Below are positions 26,344 to 36,630 of a stretch of 64,000 nt of DNA, in pieces (the first letter of the stretch is position 1; each line of letters opens with the position of its first letter). Below the pieces are notes generated by a model. It did no database searches, was not told where the DNA came from, and saw only the letters and a list, made by a program, of their open reading frames with translations. The position numbers and the translations under genes are program-made. Source of the stretch: Dyella marensis (GTDB lineage Bacteria; Pseudomonadota; Gammaproteobacteria; Xanthomonadales; Rhodanobacteraceae); the NCBI RefSeq assembly GCF_900112865.1, contig NZ_FONH01000001.1:558001-622000 (forward strand), given 5' to 3'.

Positions 26344-26886
26344 TCACGTCGGTTGTGTAAGACCGGCTGCATAGGGGTTCACTGACATCGCATCGAGCTG
26401 GTGGATCGTGCCGAGCGACAGTGTCGGAGTGGGATTGGCCGGTGCCTGCGACAGACATCCCGCGGTGCCACGCTGGTCGTTTCCCGCCTTGACCGCGGCC
26501 GCCGCCTCGGCGGCGAAGCTTGAGGCCTCCCGGGCGGCCTCATTGGCGGCCCGCACCGCCATCTCGGTGTCGTGACTGGGCTGCCTCGCCGCGGCAGCCA
26601 CTGCCCTGTCCGCGGCAGCTTGTGCCACGTCGGCGGCTTGCTGAGCCTGGTGCGCCAGCGCCTCGGCGGTGCAGCTGTCTGGCGCGGCCATGGCCTTCCG
26701 CGTCGCATTCGCGGCATCGACAGCGGCGGACAGTGCCGCCTCCGCCGCATCCTGCGAGTCGATCTCGGCCGCCGTGCAGGGATTGCCCTCAGAACTGGTA
26801 CATGCATTTTGCGCGGCGTTCGAGGTGTGATCGGCGGCATTGGAAGCCGAATTCGCACCGCTGGAACCGGAAACGGAACCTACCAT
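26344..26886 (-). CDS. Alanine-rich hypothetical protein divergent from an AraC regulator
   Basis: 180 aa, start at 26886 preceded by AGGAG. Nearly one third of residues are Ala, arranged in A-A-x-x-A helical repeats at about 45-135 (for example AHQAQQAADVAQAAADRAVAAAARQ), suggesting a long helix or coiled coil. The N-terminus is Ser/Asn-rich without a signal peptide, and the C-terminus is Pro/Thr/Ser-rich. Four cysteines are spread through it. No family is recognised. A much longer minus-strand frame up to 27933 is the antisense shadow of the regulator. Confidence 0.6.
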   Translation of the reverse strand: MVGSVSGSSGANSASNAADHTSNAAQNACTSSEGNPCTAAEIDSQDAAEAALSAAVDAANATRKAMAAPDSCTAEALAHQAQQAADVAQAAADRAVAAAARQPSHDTEMAVRAANEAAREASSFAAEAAAAVKAGNDQRGTAGCLSQAPANPTPTLSLGTIHQLDAMSVNPYAAGLTQPT

Positions 26887-27048
26887 GGCAACAACTCCTA
26901 TCGGGGGGAGCCCCACCCTAGTCAGTCGCTCATCCACGATCACACTAGGACGTTCCCTAGGGGCGGGCTGGCAGCACCCCACCCGGGTCCACCGACGGGC
27001 ACGGTACTTGCCTGATCGCTGGCAGTGAGCAACCGGGGATCGGAACCC

Positions 27049-28134
27049 ATGAATGCCGCGGTGCGCGCGGAAAGCGCCAGACCTGTCTACACCGAAGCCG
27101 TCCGCCGGGTGCTCGCCCAGCCGCATCTGCGCGACCTGCCGCCCGCAGGGGCATCCACTCCAGTGCTGCGCCAGCATTTCACCGTGGGCGGCGAAGCCAC
27201 GCGCCTGCAGATGCTGGCCTGGAGCGACTACGTGGGACGCATCCTCGACGTGCCGGTGTCGCGCGCCCAGGTCGCCAACGGCTTTCATGGCGAGCTCGAT
27301 ACCTATGTGTTCAAGGACCTGAGATTCCTCGACAGCCGCACGGATCCCGTGGCGCAGATGCGCACCGCGGCGAGGATCTCGACCGATAACGTAAGCGACT
27401 ACGTCTTCCATATCGTGCTGGACGGCATCGCGGAAACCGAGGCAGGACCGCGCCGCAAATCGACGCAATTCATACCGGGCGTGCTCGCCCTGGACATGTG
27501 CCAGCCGATGCTGATGCAGCGGCCGACCAAGTCGCGGGTGATGGCATTCTTCCTGCCGCGCGCGATGGTGGACGCCGCCATCCCTGATGCCGAATCGCTG
27601 CATGGCAACGTGGTCACCTACAACACACCGCTGACGCTGCTGCTGCGCGAACAGCTGCTCACTATCGCCAGCGATCTGCCGAGCATGAGCGATGCGGAAG
27701 CGCAAAGCGCGGTGAGCACGGGCGCGCAGCTGGTGCTGGCCGCGTTCGGCAAGATGCACCACCTCAGCCATACCGCGCGGGCCGCCGCGCGCGCCGCCAT
27801 GCTCGGACGCATCAAGCGCTATATCCGTGCCAACCTGCATGCGCGCGAACTGGCGCCCGAGCACATCCTGCGCGGCTTTCCGCTGGCCCGTCCCACGCTG
27901 TATCGCATGTTCGAAACGGAAGGCGGACTGCACGCCTATATCCGCAACTGCCGGCTGCGCGAGGCGGCGGATCGACTCGTCGGCATCAAGACGATGTCGG
28001 TGACGCAGATCGCCGACGGGCTTGGCTTCAACTGCCCTTCCGATTTCACGCGCGCCTTCCGTCGCGCCTACGGCGTGGCGCCGCAGGAGTTCAGGGCGTT
28101 GGGATTGGAGTGGTTGCGCGATACGGCCGAATAA
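27049..28134 (+). CDS. AraC family transcriptional regulator (AraC_binding_2 type)
   Basis: 361 aa from ATG 27049, which has GGGGAT/GGAA upstream; GTG 27025 is an alternative start. The N-terminal domain (about 25-205) is the FeaR-like AraC_binding_2 type, ending in PGVLALDMCQPM. The C-terminal AraC HTH (about 255-350) shows HILRGFPLARPTLYRMFETEGGLHAYIRNCRLREAADRL and IADGLGFNCPSDFTRAFRRAYGVAPQEFR. It is divergent from the Ala-rich gene across a 162-base spacer and may control it. The inducer is unknown. Confidence 0.88.
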   Translation: MNAAVRAESARPVYTEAVRRVLAQPHLRDLPPAGASTPVLRQHFTVGGEATRLQMLAWSDYVGRILDVPVSRAQVANGFHGELDTYVFKDLRFLDSRTDPVAQMRTAARISTDNVSDYVFHIVLDGIAETEAGPRRKSTQFIPGVLALDMCQPMLMQRPTKSRVMAFFLPRAMVDAAIPDAESLHGNVVTYNTPLTLLLREQLLTIASDLPSMSDAEAQSAVSTGAQLVLAAFGKMHHLSHTARAAARAAMLGRIKRYIRANLHARELAPEHILRGFPLARPTLYRMFETEGGLHAYIRNCRLREAADRLVGIKTMSVTQIADGLGFNCPSDFTRAFRRAYGVAPQEFRALGLEWLRDTAE

Positions 28135-28155
28135 TCGCCATGCGATATCGCAGCC

Positions 28156-28188
28156 AAAGAAAAAGCGCCCAGGTTTCCCTGAGCGCTT
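28156..28188. terminator. Bidirectional terminator between the AraC gene and the tRNA operon
   Basis: Arms GCGCCCAGG and CCTGAGCGC around a short loop. The A-rich left flank gives a U-tract for the minus-strand tRNA operon, and CTTTCTTTATT on the right can serve the plus-strand regulator gene. Confidence 0.8.
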
Positions 28189-28195
28189 TCTTTAT

Positions 28196-28271
<76 letters not shown>

Positions 28272-28285
28272 TGAAACTTTAAATT

Positions 28286-28363
28286 TGGGGTGGACGATGG
28301 GACTCGAACCCACGACATCCGGAATCACAATCCGGTACTCTAACCAGCTGAGCTACGCCCACC
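28286..28363 (-). tRNA. tRNA-His (anticodon GTG)
   Basis: 78 bases including the additional G-1 that pairs with C73, which identifies tRNA-His. The anticodon loop TTGTGAT gives GTG, and CCA is encoded. Fourth gene of the operon. Confidence 0.97.
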
Positions 28364-28381
28364 ATAACCTTTAAGATGTGC

Positions 28382-28458
28382 TGGCGCGCCCGACAGGAAT
28401 CGAACCTGCAACCGTCGGCTTAGAAGGCCGATGCTCTATCCGGTTGAGCTACAGGCGC
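28382..28458 (-). tRNA. tRNA-Arg (anticodon TCT)
   Basis: 77 bases with encoded CCA. The anticodon loop CTTCTAA gives TCT (reads AGA/AGG, rare codons in this GC-rich genome). The T-arm is GGTTCGATTCC. Third gene of the operon. Confidence 0.97.
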
Positions 28459-28484
28459 AATGCACTCAGGTGCAGAGCAACTGC

Positions 28485-28561
28485 TGGTCGGGGCAGAGGG
28501 ATTCGAACCCACGACTTCCAGCTCCCAAAGCTGGCGCTCTACCAGGCTGAGCTATACCCCG
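28485..28561 (-). tRNA. tRNA-Pro (anticodon TGG)
   Basis: 77 bases with encoded CCA, 5' acceptor CGGGGTA and anticodon loop TTTGGGA (anticodon TGG). Second gene of the operon. A 174-base spacer without visible features separates it from the first tRNA. Confidence 0.97.
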
Positions 28562-28735
28562 ATTTCGAACCTTCAGCCGCTTTCGCAACGCCGAAGCTTT
28601 GAAATGCTACGGGTGACGCTTCGCCCAGTCAATCCGTATCGAAGCACACCGAACACATCTTTCGTCCGGTTCCGAAAAACGATGTTCTGTTCTTCGGATG
28701 CAAACGGTGATGCGAACATCACTGCCTGCTTTGTA

Positions 28736-28812
28736 TGGCGCGCCCGGAGAGATTCGAACTCCCGACCACCAAGTTCGTAGCCTGGTACTCTATCCAACTG
28801 AGCTACGGGCGC
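28736..28812 (-). tRNA. tRNA-Arg (anticodon ACG)
   Basis: 77 bases with encoded CCA, acceptor GCGCCCG/CGGGCGC and anticodon loop CTACGAA (ACG, read as ICG after deamination by TadA). First gene of the tRNA operon, about 60 bases after the promoter. Confidence 0.97.
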
Positions 28813-28876
28813 GTTGTAAAACCTTTGCCTTGATCGCTTAACCACCGGAGTGGAAAGCGCCGAAGCGAGAAGCGGA

Positions 28877-28905
28877 ATTATTCAGATTCGGGCGGTGGTC
28901 GTCAA
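28877..28905 (-). promoter_or_regulatory. Near-consensus promoter of the tRNA operon
   Basis: On the minus strand TTGACG (28905-28900) and AATAAT (28882-28877) are spaced by exactly 17 bases, with an A/T-rich stretch just upstream (28905-28925) that could act as an UP element. The rest of the 333-base gap 28813-29145 holds only the ftsH terminator. Confidence 0.8.
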
Positions 28906-29082
28906 TACTTTTTTCAGTTTTTTTTCACCGGCTGCCACAGCATTCATGTCCCGGTGGAGCGACCACGCATCGAAGGCGCGCATTCTAGCCGCCGAAAGCA
29001 GCATCGCCTAGAGGGTCAGCGGCGCTTGTCCGACGCTTCCTATACGACGCTCGCCCTCGCATGACATGCATCCCCAAACGAA

Positions 29083-29105
29083 GAAGGCGGCCATCGGCCG
29101 CCTTC
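29083..29105 (-). terminator. Hairpin downstream of ftsH
   Basis: Perfect 10-bp arms GAAGGCGGCC and GGCCGCCTTC around ATC, 40 bases beyond the ftsH stop. The minus-strand flank is only weakly T-rich. Confidence 0.65.
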
Positions 29106-29126
29106 TCGTTCAACTCGTTTCTGTCC

Positions 29127-29145
29127 CACGCTCAGACGTGCACGC

Positions 29146-29154
<9 letters not shown>
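29127..29154. repeat. Tandem 14-bp duplication over the ftsH stop codon
   Basis: CACGCTCAGACGTG is present twice head to tail (29127-29140 and 29141-29154). On the minus strand the first copy read encodes His-Val-stop, so the duplication lies across the end of ftsH and leaves a second, unused stop downstream. Confidence 0.9.
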
Positions 29155-31091
<1,937 letters not shown>

Positions 31092-31095
<4 letters not shown>

Positions 31096-31742
31096 GCACG
31101 GTTCTCGCCCGGTTGAGCGCCACTGACCTTTCTTCCTGTGGCCAGCGCATAGACCTCACGCGAACGGGCGCGTGAGGCTTTGGGTTTACGCATAGTTACG
31201 CGCGAAAACTCCGCGCGCAAGCTACGAAGGTAATCGTCGAAGCCAGCTCCCTGGAATAACTTGATCAGGAACGAACCGCCCGGTTTCAGCCAATGGCGAC
31301 TGAAGTCCAGCGCCAGCTCGGCCAGATCCATTGCCCGGATCTGGTCGGCCAGCGCGACACCACTCATATTGGGGGCCATGTCGGATAGGACAAGATCGAG
31401 CTGCTGCCCCTCCAGGCGGCTCTCCAGCTCGCGCAGCACGGACTCCTCGCGGAAGTCGCCCTGCAGGAAATCCACCCCCGCGATGCCCTGCATCGGCAGG
31501 ATGTCCAGGGCCACCACCTTGCCGGTATCGCCCAGGCGCTGGCGCACCAGCTGCGACCACCCGCCCGGGGCGGCGCCCAGGTCGACCACGCGCATGCCCG
31601 GCTTGAGCAGCCGGTCGCGCTCGATCAGTTCTTCCAGCTTATAGACGGCACGGGAGCGCACGCCCTCGGCCTGCGCCTTCTTCACATAGACGTCATCGAA
31701 ATGTTCCCGCAGCCAGCGGGAACTGCTTTTGCTGCGGGACAT
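31092..31742 (-). CDS. rlmE: 23S rRNA (uridine2552-2'-O)-methyltransferase RlmE (FtsJ/RrmJ)
   Basis: 216 aa, start at 31742 ([15 protein letters not shown]); the frame extends upstream but without family similarity. The SAM site is [13 protein letters not shown], and the K-D-K-E catalytic tetrad is visible in [30 protein letters not shown] and SREVYALA. It methylates U2552 in the ribosomal A loop late in 50S assembly. Operon with ftsH, divergent from yhbY. Confidence 0.97.
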
Positions 31743-31827
31743 GGGTCGGCAACGGCCACAGATAGGGGGGAATGGGTCGGCATGATACCCTTGACGGTCC
31801 ATTCGCCGCGAATCCGAGACTGAACGC

Positions 31828-32124
31828 ATGTCGCTCTCCCCGTCACAGCGCCGCTATCTGCGCAGCCTGGCCCATGACCTGAAGCCGGTGATCCTGCTCG
31901 GCGCCAAGGGCGCGACCGAGGCCGTGGTCAAGGAACTGGACCTGGCCCTGACCCACCACGAGCTGGTCAAGGTGAAGCTGTCCGGCGGCGACAAGGACGA
32001 GCGCCAGGAGCAGATCGACTTCCTCGCCCAGGGCACCCGCGCCGAGAACGTGCAGCAGATCGGCCATATCGTGGTGCTGTTCCGCCGCAACGAGGACGAG
32101 CCCAAGCTCGCCCTGCCCCGCTGA
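31828..32124 (+). CDS. yhbY: RNA-binding CRM-domain protein YhbY
   Basis: 98 aa, a single CRM domain: [38 protein letters not shown] with the GxxG-like loop, and ending VGxx-type strand [11 protein letters not shown]. YhbY associates with pre-50S subunits. Divergent arrangement with rlmE/ftsH is conserved in gammaproteobacteria. A TTGACG hexamer at 31791-31796 may belong to its promoter. Confidence 0.95.
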   Translation: MSLSPSQRRYLRSLAHDLKPVILLGAKGATEAVVKELDLALTHHELVKVKLSGGDKDERQEQIDFLAQGTRAENVQQIGHIVVLFRRNEDEPKLALPR

Positions 32125-32134
32125 GCCGCCGCGC

Positions 32135-32515
32135 ATGGATCTCTCGCTCGACCGCCCCGGCGAATACCTGTTTGTCCGCCGCGTCGGCGCGCGCAGCATC
32201 ACCGTAGTCGATCGCGAGTTCACCCGCAGCCTGGTGCTTTCCCCAGAGAAAGCCATCGAGAACTGGCCGGTCACCCATGCCGGCGAGCTGGACGCCGGCC
32301 ACGTCGACGCGATCCTGGCGCTGGAACCGGAAGTGGTGGTGCTGGGCACCGGCGAACGCCAGGTGTTCCCCGCCGCCGCCTTCATAGCCGGCTTTCTGCG
32401 CAAGGGCGTGGGCGTGGAAGTGATGGACAACGCAGCCGCGGCCCGCACCTACGACCTGCTGGCCGGCGAGCGCCGCCGCGTGGTGGCGGCCTTCATCCTG
32501 CCGCCGGAAGCCTGA
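32135..32515 (+). CDS. Mth938-like (DUF498) domain protein
   Basis: 126 aa, ten bases after yhbY. The whole protein matches the Mth938-like fold (related to NDUFAF3/YuaA-type small proteins): VVLSPEKAIENWPV-like strand, EPEVVVLGTGERQVFP and GVGVEVMDNAAAARTYDLLAGERRRVVAAFILP. Molecular function is unknown in bacteria; in eukaryotes the homologue assists complex I assembly. Confidence 0.85.
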   Translation: MDLSLDRPGEYLFVRRVGARSITVVDREFTRSLVLSPEKAIENWPVTHAGELDAGHVDAILALEPEVVVLGTGERQVFPAAAFIAGFLRKGVGVEVMDNAAAARTYDLLAGERRRVVAAFILPPEA

Positions 32516-32531
32516 GCCGGCCTGCCGCCGC

Positions 32532-33533
32532 TCAGCGCGACGGCAGGTAACCCATCGGATCGACCGGATTGCCGTCGCGGCGGATCTGGAACTGCAGTTC
32601 GTCGCGGGTCGCGCCGGTGGAACCCATCTCGGCGATCTGCTGGCCCGCGCTGACGCGCTGCCCCTCCTTCACCAGGCGCTTGCTGTTGTGGCCGTAGGCC
32701 GACAGGAAGCTGTCGTTGTGTTTGATGATGACCAGCTCGCCGTAGCCGACCAGGCCGTTGCCGCTGTACACCACCACGCCATCGGCGGCGGCGCGGATCG
32801 GGTCGCCGGACTTGCCCAGGATCTCGATGCCGGGAATGGCGTCGCCCGACTGGAAGCGCTTGCCCAGCGAACCGTCCGCCGGCCAGCGCCAGTTAATGCC
32901 GGCGCTGGCGCGCGTGGCGCCCTGCGCCACGGCCTGCGGCGGCGCCGGCGGGGGTGTCGCGGCGGCCGCGGCGGTATGCGCGGTGGCGGGAGCGCCGGCG
33001 ACCGGCACCACGGTGACGGCGGTCGATGCCGGCGCGGGAGCCGATACCGTCGCCGTGGCCGGCGCGGGCTTCACGGGAGCCGCCGGTGCAGGCGCGGGCG
33101 TTTCGGCGGTCGCCGCCGGATTGGCCGGCACCGTCTCGAAGCCGGCGCCGGCCGGAGTCCTGGCTGGCGGGTTCGCCGCCGGTTTCGGGGAAGTCGCGAC
33201 CACGGCATGGCTCGCGGCGGGAGCCGCCGCTCCGCTCGCCGAGAGCTTCAGCGTCTGCCCCGGCCAGATCGTGTACGGCGCGGCGATGCCGTTCCACGAG
33301 GCCAGGTCGCGGAAATCCACGCCATTGCGGAACGCGATCGAATACAGCGTGTCGCCCTTCACCACGCGATAGCTGCCGCCCGGCGCCGCAGCGCGGGCCA
33401 CCGGGGCCGGCGCCACCGTGCGTCCCTGCGTGCCGGCGGCCGGCTCGAACACCACCGAGCTGCGCGGCGACACGCAGGCGGCGAGCAACAGGGAAAGCGC
33501 GGCGGGGGCGAAGTAGCGGCAGTGTCCTTTCAT
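32532..33533 (-). CDS. nlpD: LysM/M23 murein hydrolase activator NlpD-like lipoprotein
   Basis: 333 aa. Lipoprotein signal with lipobox L-A-A-C, LysM domain (SYRVVKGDTLYSIAFRNGVDFRDLASWNGI), a long Ala/Pro/Thr-rich linker (about 105-215) and a C-terminal LytM domain. The zinc site is degenerate: the usual L-H-F-E-I-R is LQFQIR and the first His motif is absent, as in NlpD/EnvC activators that switch on amidases but do not cut peptidoglycan. Start at 33533 chosen for a typical signal peptide; 33554 is possible, and neither has a clear ribosome site. It follows surE-pcm-yqaA. Confidence 0.92.
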   Translation of the reverse strand: MKGHCRYFAPAALSLLLAACVSPRSSVVFEPAAGTQGRTVAPAPVARAAAPGGSYRVVKGDTLYSIAFRNGVDFRDLASWNGIAAPYTIWPGQTLKLSASGAAAPAASHAVVATSPKPAANPPARTPAGAGFETVPANPAATAETPAPAPAAPVKPAPATATVSAPAPASTAVTVVPVAGAPATAHTAAAAATPPPAPPQAVAQGATRASAGINWRWPADGSLGKRFQSGDAIPGIEILGKSGDPIRAAADGVVVYSGNGLVGYGELVIIKHNDSFLSAYGHNSKRLVKEGQRVSAGQQIAEMGSTGATRDELQFQIRRDGNPVDPMGYLPSR

Positions 33534-33600
33534 GCGATGAGCATACCGAGCCATAACGTGATTTTCATACGGAAGTCCTGTTCGGGACTTCGCCGTAACA

Positions 33601-34209
33601 TCAATGACGCAACAGCCACCATGCCAGCAGGCCGACCAGGATCACCACGGCGGCCCAGCCGATGCGCTCGATGTGCTTGTGCAGGACGCGCTCGGCGCGC
33701 TCGCCGAAGATGCGGATCAGCAGCGCCAGCAGCCACACGCGCTTGCCGCGGCCGACCGCCATGCAGACCAGGAACGGAATGATCGGCACGCCGACGATGC
33801 CGGCGGCCCAGGTGACGAACTTCATCGGCACCACCGGCTGCAGCGCGGCCAGCGCAAGCACCAGCAGCAGGCCGAGCCAATGCGTGTTCATCTGCGCACG
33901 CAGGCTTTCCACGCCCTGCTCGATCGGCGCCAACAGGTGCAGCGCCTCCAGCACCGGATGCAGGGCCTGGAACGCCCAGTGGCCGAGCGCATAGCCGACC
34001 AGCGAACCGAGCAGCGAGAACAGCAGGCTTAAGTTTGCGTAGAAAAACGCCTTGTGCCGCTTGCCGAGCATCATCGGCGCCAGCATCACTTCCGGCATGA
34101 TCGGAAAGATGAAGGCCTCGACGAAGCTGAGCCCGCACAGGTAATAGACCGCCCTGGGGTGGCGCGCCCAGGTCAGGGCCCGGGCGTACAGCGTTCCGAA
34201 CAAGCGCAT
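33601..34209 (-). CDS. YqaA family membrane protein (DedA/VTT-like)
   Basis: 202 aa with about four to five hydrophobic segments. SFVEAFIFPIMPEVMLAPMML and LAALQPVVPMKFVTWAAGIVGVPIIPFL carry the re-entrant-loop pattern of the SNARE-associated/DedA superfamily; YqaA proteins are the short branch, with probable roles in lipid handling or membrane homeostasis. It sits between pcm and nlpD, a conserved Xanthomonadales arrangement. Confidence 0.88.
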   Translation of the reverse strand: MRLFGTLYARALTWARHPRAVYYLCGLSFVEAFIFPIMPEVMLAPMMLGKRHKAFFYANLSLLFSLLGSLVGYALGHWAFQALHPVLEALHLLAPIEQGVESLRAQMNTHWLGLLLVLALAALQPVVPMKFVTWAAGIVGVPIIPFLVCMAVGRGKRVWLLALLIRIFGERAERVLHKHIERIGWAAVVILVGLLAWWLLRH

Positions 34210-34226
34210 CGAGCGTCCTTAAGGCA

Positions 34227-34907
34227 TCAGCCGATGCCGCCCAGCAGCGGCACGAAGCTCACCGGTCCGAGTTCTTCCTGCAGGAAGTCGCCCTGCCCGT
34301 CGCCGCGCATGCGGATCAGGGTCTGGTGGCTGGGCGAACCGACGGGAGCGACCAGCACGCCGGTCGGGCTGAGCTGGTCCAGCAGCTGGGTGGGAATGGT
34401 GTCGCCGGCGGCGGTGAGGATGATCGCGTCGAACGGCGCCTCGTCCGGCCAGCCCAGCTTGCCGTCGTCGTGGCGCGAGCGCAGGTTGGTCAGCCCCAGC
34501 TGGCGGAAGCGGCGGCGCGCCTGGCGCAGCAGTTCCTCGATGCGCTCGACGGTGTAGAGCTGCGGCACCAGCGCGGCCAGTACCACGGCCTGGTAGCCGG
34601 AACCGGTGCCGATCTCCAGCACCTTCTGCGGCACGCCGAATTCCAGCAGCGCCTCGGTCATGCGCGCCACCACCCACGGCTGCGAAATGGTCTGGCCGTG
34701 GCCGATCGGCAGCGCGGTGTTCTCGTAGGCGCGCGAATGCAGCGCCTGGTCGATGAAGTGATGGCGCGGCAGGTTGCGGATCACCTCGATCACGCGCGCG
34801 TCCTTGATGCCGTCCTCCTTCAGCTTGGAGGCCAGCCGGTCGCGGGCGCGCTGCGAGGTCATGCCTTCGCCCTTCAGCGCGGACGGCGGCAGCGGATGCA
34901 CGTTCAT
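34227..34907 (-). CDS. pcm: Protein-L-isoaspartate O-methyltransferase
   Basis: 226 aa. The class I SAM motif is VLEIGTGSGYQAVVLA, preceded by the PCMT signature (YENTALPIGHGQTISQPWVVARMTEALL). It repairs isoaspartyl residues in aged proteins. The start at 34907 lies two bases after the surE stop; an internal M (MTSQRARDRL) at residue 16 is an alternative. The surE-pcm pair is conserved in gammaproteobacteria. Confidence 0.96.
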   Translation of the reverse strand: MNVHPLPPSALKGEGMTSQRARDRLASKLKEDGIKDARVIEVIRNLPRHHFIDQALHSRAYENTALPIGHGQTISQPWVVARMTEALLEFGVPQKVLEIGTGSGYQAVVLAALVPQLYTVERIEELLRQARRRFRQLGLTNLRSRHDDGKLGWPDEAPFDAIILTAAGDTIPTQLLDQLSPTGVLVAPVGSPSHQTLIRMRGDGQGDFLQEELGPVSFVPLLGGIG

Positions 34908-34909
34908 GC

Positions 34910-35701
34910 TCACGCGACTTTCTCTCCGCTGCGCGCGGCCATGTCGCCGCTGAGCGCGTTCATCCAGCTGCTGACCTTCTCCAGCGCCTGGAAGCGCGTG
35001 AGGTCGACGTGGATCGGCGTGACCGAGACATAGCCGCGGCGCACCGCGTCGAAGTCGGTGCCGGGACCGGCGTCGTCCACGTCGCCGGCCGGACCGATCC
35101 ACCAGATCGGCTTGCCGCGCGGGTCGGTCTGCCGGATGCACGGCGCGGAACGGTGCCGCTTGCCCAGGCGGGTGACCTCGAAGCCGCGGATCTCTTCCCA
35201 CGGCCGGTCCGGCACGTTGACGTTGAGGATGGTGTCGGCCGGCAGCGGATCGACCAGCAGGCGCTCCATCAGCATCAGCACGGCGCGCGCGGCGGAATCG
35301 TAGTGCTCGCCGTGGTGGTCCTGGCTGACCAGGGACACGGCGATCGCCGGCAGGCCGAGGAAGCGGCCCTCCATCGCGGCGGAGACCGTGCCCGAATAGA
35401 TCACGTCGTCGCCCAGGTTGGCCGAGTTGTTGATGCCGGAGACCACGATGTCGGGCTCGTGCTCGAGCAGGCCGGCCAGCGCCAGGTGCACGCAGTCGGT
35501 GGGCGTGCCCGCCACGCGGTAGTAGCCGTTGTCCATCGGCAGCACGCGGATCGGCGCGTCGAGGGTCAGTGAATTGCTGGCGCCGGAGCGGTCCCGGTCG
35601 GGAGCCACCACGGTGACCTGGCCGACCGCACCGAGGCGTTCGGCGAGCACGCGGATGCCGGGAGCATCCACGCCGTCGTCGTTGCTTACGAGAACTCGCA
35701 T
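34910..35701 (-). CDS. surE: 5'/3'-nucleotidase SurE
   Basis: 263 aa from ATG 35701, giving the canonical [16 protein letters not shown], with the metal-binding Asp-Asp pair at 8-9. Further signatures are [26 protein letters not shown] and [26 protein letters not shown] (Asn ligand). A stationary-phase survival phosphatase acting on nucleoside monophosphates. The frame extends upstream to 35803, but those residues are not conserved. Confidence 0.97.
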   Translation of the reverse strand: MRVLVSNDDGVDAPGIRVLAERLGAVGQVTVVAPDRDRSGASNSLTLDAPIRVLPMDNGYYRVAGTPTDCVHLALAGLLEHEPDIVVSGINNSANLGDDVIYSGTVSAAMEGRFLGLPAIAVSLVSQDHHGEHYDSAARAVLMLMERLLVDPLPADTILNVNVPDRPWEEIRGFEVTRLGKRHRSAPCIRQTDPRGKPIWWIGPAGDVDDAGPGTDFDAVRRGYVSVTPIHVDLTRFQALEKVSSWMNALSGDMAARSGEKVA

Positions 35702-35829
35702 CGTCATCCGTTCGAAAAACCCAGGGGCCGGTGCGTTCCCCGGCGCGCCAGCGATACGCCGAAGTCTACCCGAGCGGGACCGGGGTTTCATCGCCAGATG
35801 CACGCTCGCGGAGACTGCAACGAAGAATT

Positions 35830-35940
35830 CCTTCTCCCTCCGGGAGAAGGTGGCGGCAGCCGGATGAGGGTACGGGCGGAGCGCAACTCACAACTCCGCC
35901 CGTACCCTCACCCCAACCCCTCTCCCGGCGGGAGAGGGGC
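35830..35940. repeat. 110-bp compound palindromic element (copy 1)
   Basis: It consists of an end hairpin TTCTCCCTCCGGGAGAA, a second inverted pair GAGGGTACGGGCGGAG / CTCCGCCCGTACCCTC, and another end hairpin CCTCTCCCGGCGGGAGAGG. The same element in opposite orientation is at 48441-48559. Here it lies between the divergent surE and smr genes, so it may separate their promoters. Confidence 0.92.
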
Positions 35941-35969
35941 TTTAGTGCTCGCAATCTTGGTGGTCTAGG

Positions 35970-36524
35970 ATGGCGCCCATGAAACGCCGCCTTCCCGCCA
36001 CCGTGAACGACGACGACGCGCGCCTGTTCCGCGAGGCAATCGGCGAGATCCGCCGTCTCGACCCCGCCGAGCCGGCGCCGGCCGCGCCCCGGCCCGAGCC
36101 GCGCGCCCACATGCTGGAGGCGGACGAGGCCGCGGTGCCGGGCGAATTGCTCGACATGGCCTTCGATCCCGGTCTCATGGAAGTGGGAGAGGAGCTCAGC
36201 TATCTGCGCGACGGCTACCCGCCGAAGCTGCTCAGACAGCTCAAGCGTGGGCAGTTCAGCGTGCAGGACGAGATCGACCTGCACCAGATGAATGCGGCGG
36301 CGGCCACGGCGACCATCGCCGACTTCCTCGCCGAGGCGCGCGAGCGCGGCTTTCACTGTGTGCGCATCGTGCATGGCAAGGGTTTGCGCTCGAAAAGCGC
36401 CGGGCCGGTGCTGAAGGTGCTGACCGACCGGCTGCTGCGGCGGCGTGACGATGTGATCGCGTTTGCGTCGGCACGGCCGATGCAAGGGGGAACCGGGGCC
36501 GTGGTGGTACTGCTGAAGGGCTGA
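35970..36524 (+). CDS. Smr domain protein (YfcN/SmrB-like)
   Basis: 184 aa. The C-terminal Smr domain (about 100-184) shows EIDLHQMNAAAATATIADFL (DLHG-like), VRIVHGKGLRSKSAGPVLK and GGTGAVVVLLK. The N-terminal part is acidic and Pro-rich with a conserved LRDGYPPKLLRQLKRG. SmrB-type proteins are ribosome-collision endonucleases in E. coli; the equivalent role here is inferred. It is placed on the opposite strand between truD and surE, splitting a normally continuous cluster. Confidence 0.85.
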   Translation: MAPMKRRLPATVNDDDARLFREAIGEIRRLDPAEPAPAAPRPEPRAHMLEADEAAVPGELLDMAFDPGLMEVGEELSYLRDGYPPKLLRQLKRGQFSVQDEIDLHQMNAAAATATIADFLAEARERGFHCVRIVHGKGLRSKSAGPVLKVLTDRLLRRRDDVIAFASARPMQGGTGAVVVLLKG

Positions 36525-36538
36525 GCTCGCGCATCGGC

Positions 36539-36625
36539 GTAGGTTGGGGTGAGCGCAAGCGAACCCCAACGTGGCGACAGCGGTGCAGGCCTGTTGGGGT
36601 TCGCCTGCGGCTCACCCCAACCTAC
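36539..36625. repeat. GTAGGTTGGGGTGA inverted repeat between smr and truD (copy 1)
   Basis: The left arm at 36539-36570 and its inverse at 36593-36625 both begin at the outside with GTAGGTTGGGGTGA and contain AACCCCAAC. The element fills the space between the convergent smr and truD genes and could fold into a long hairpin that stops both transcripts. A relative is at 49159-49232. Confidence 0.9.
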
Positions 36626-36630
36626 GAAGG

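Noticed and set aside
28378-28780. Plus-strand frames with peptides such as GIEPATVGLEG and GIRTHDFQLPKLALYQAELYP
   Set aside because: These are the well-known false peptides read from the antisense strand of tRNA genes; the tRNAs fold correctly on the minus strand.
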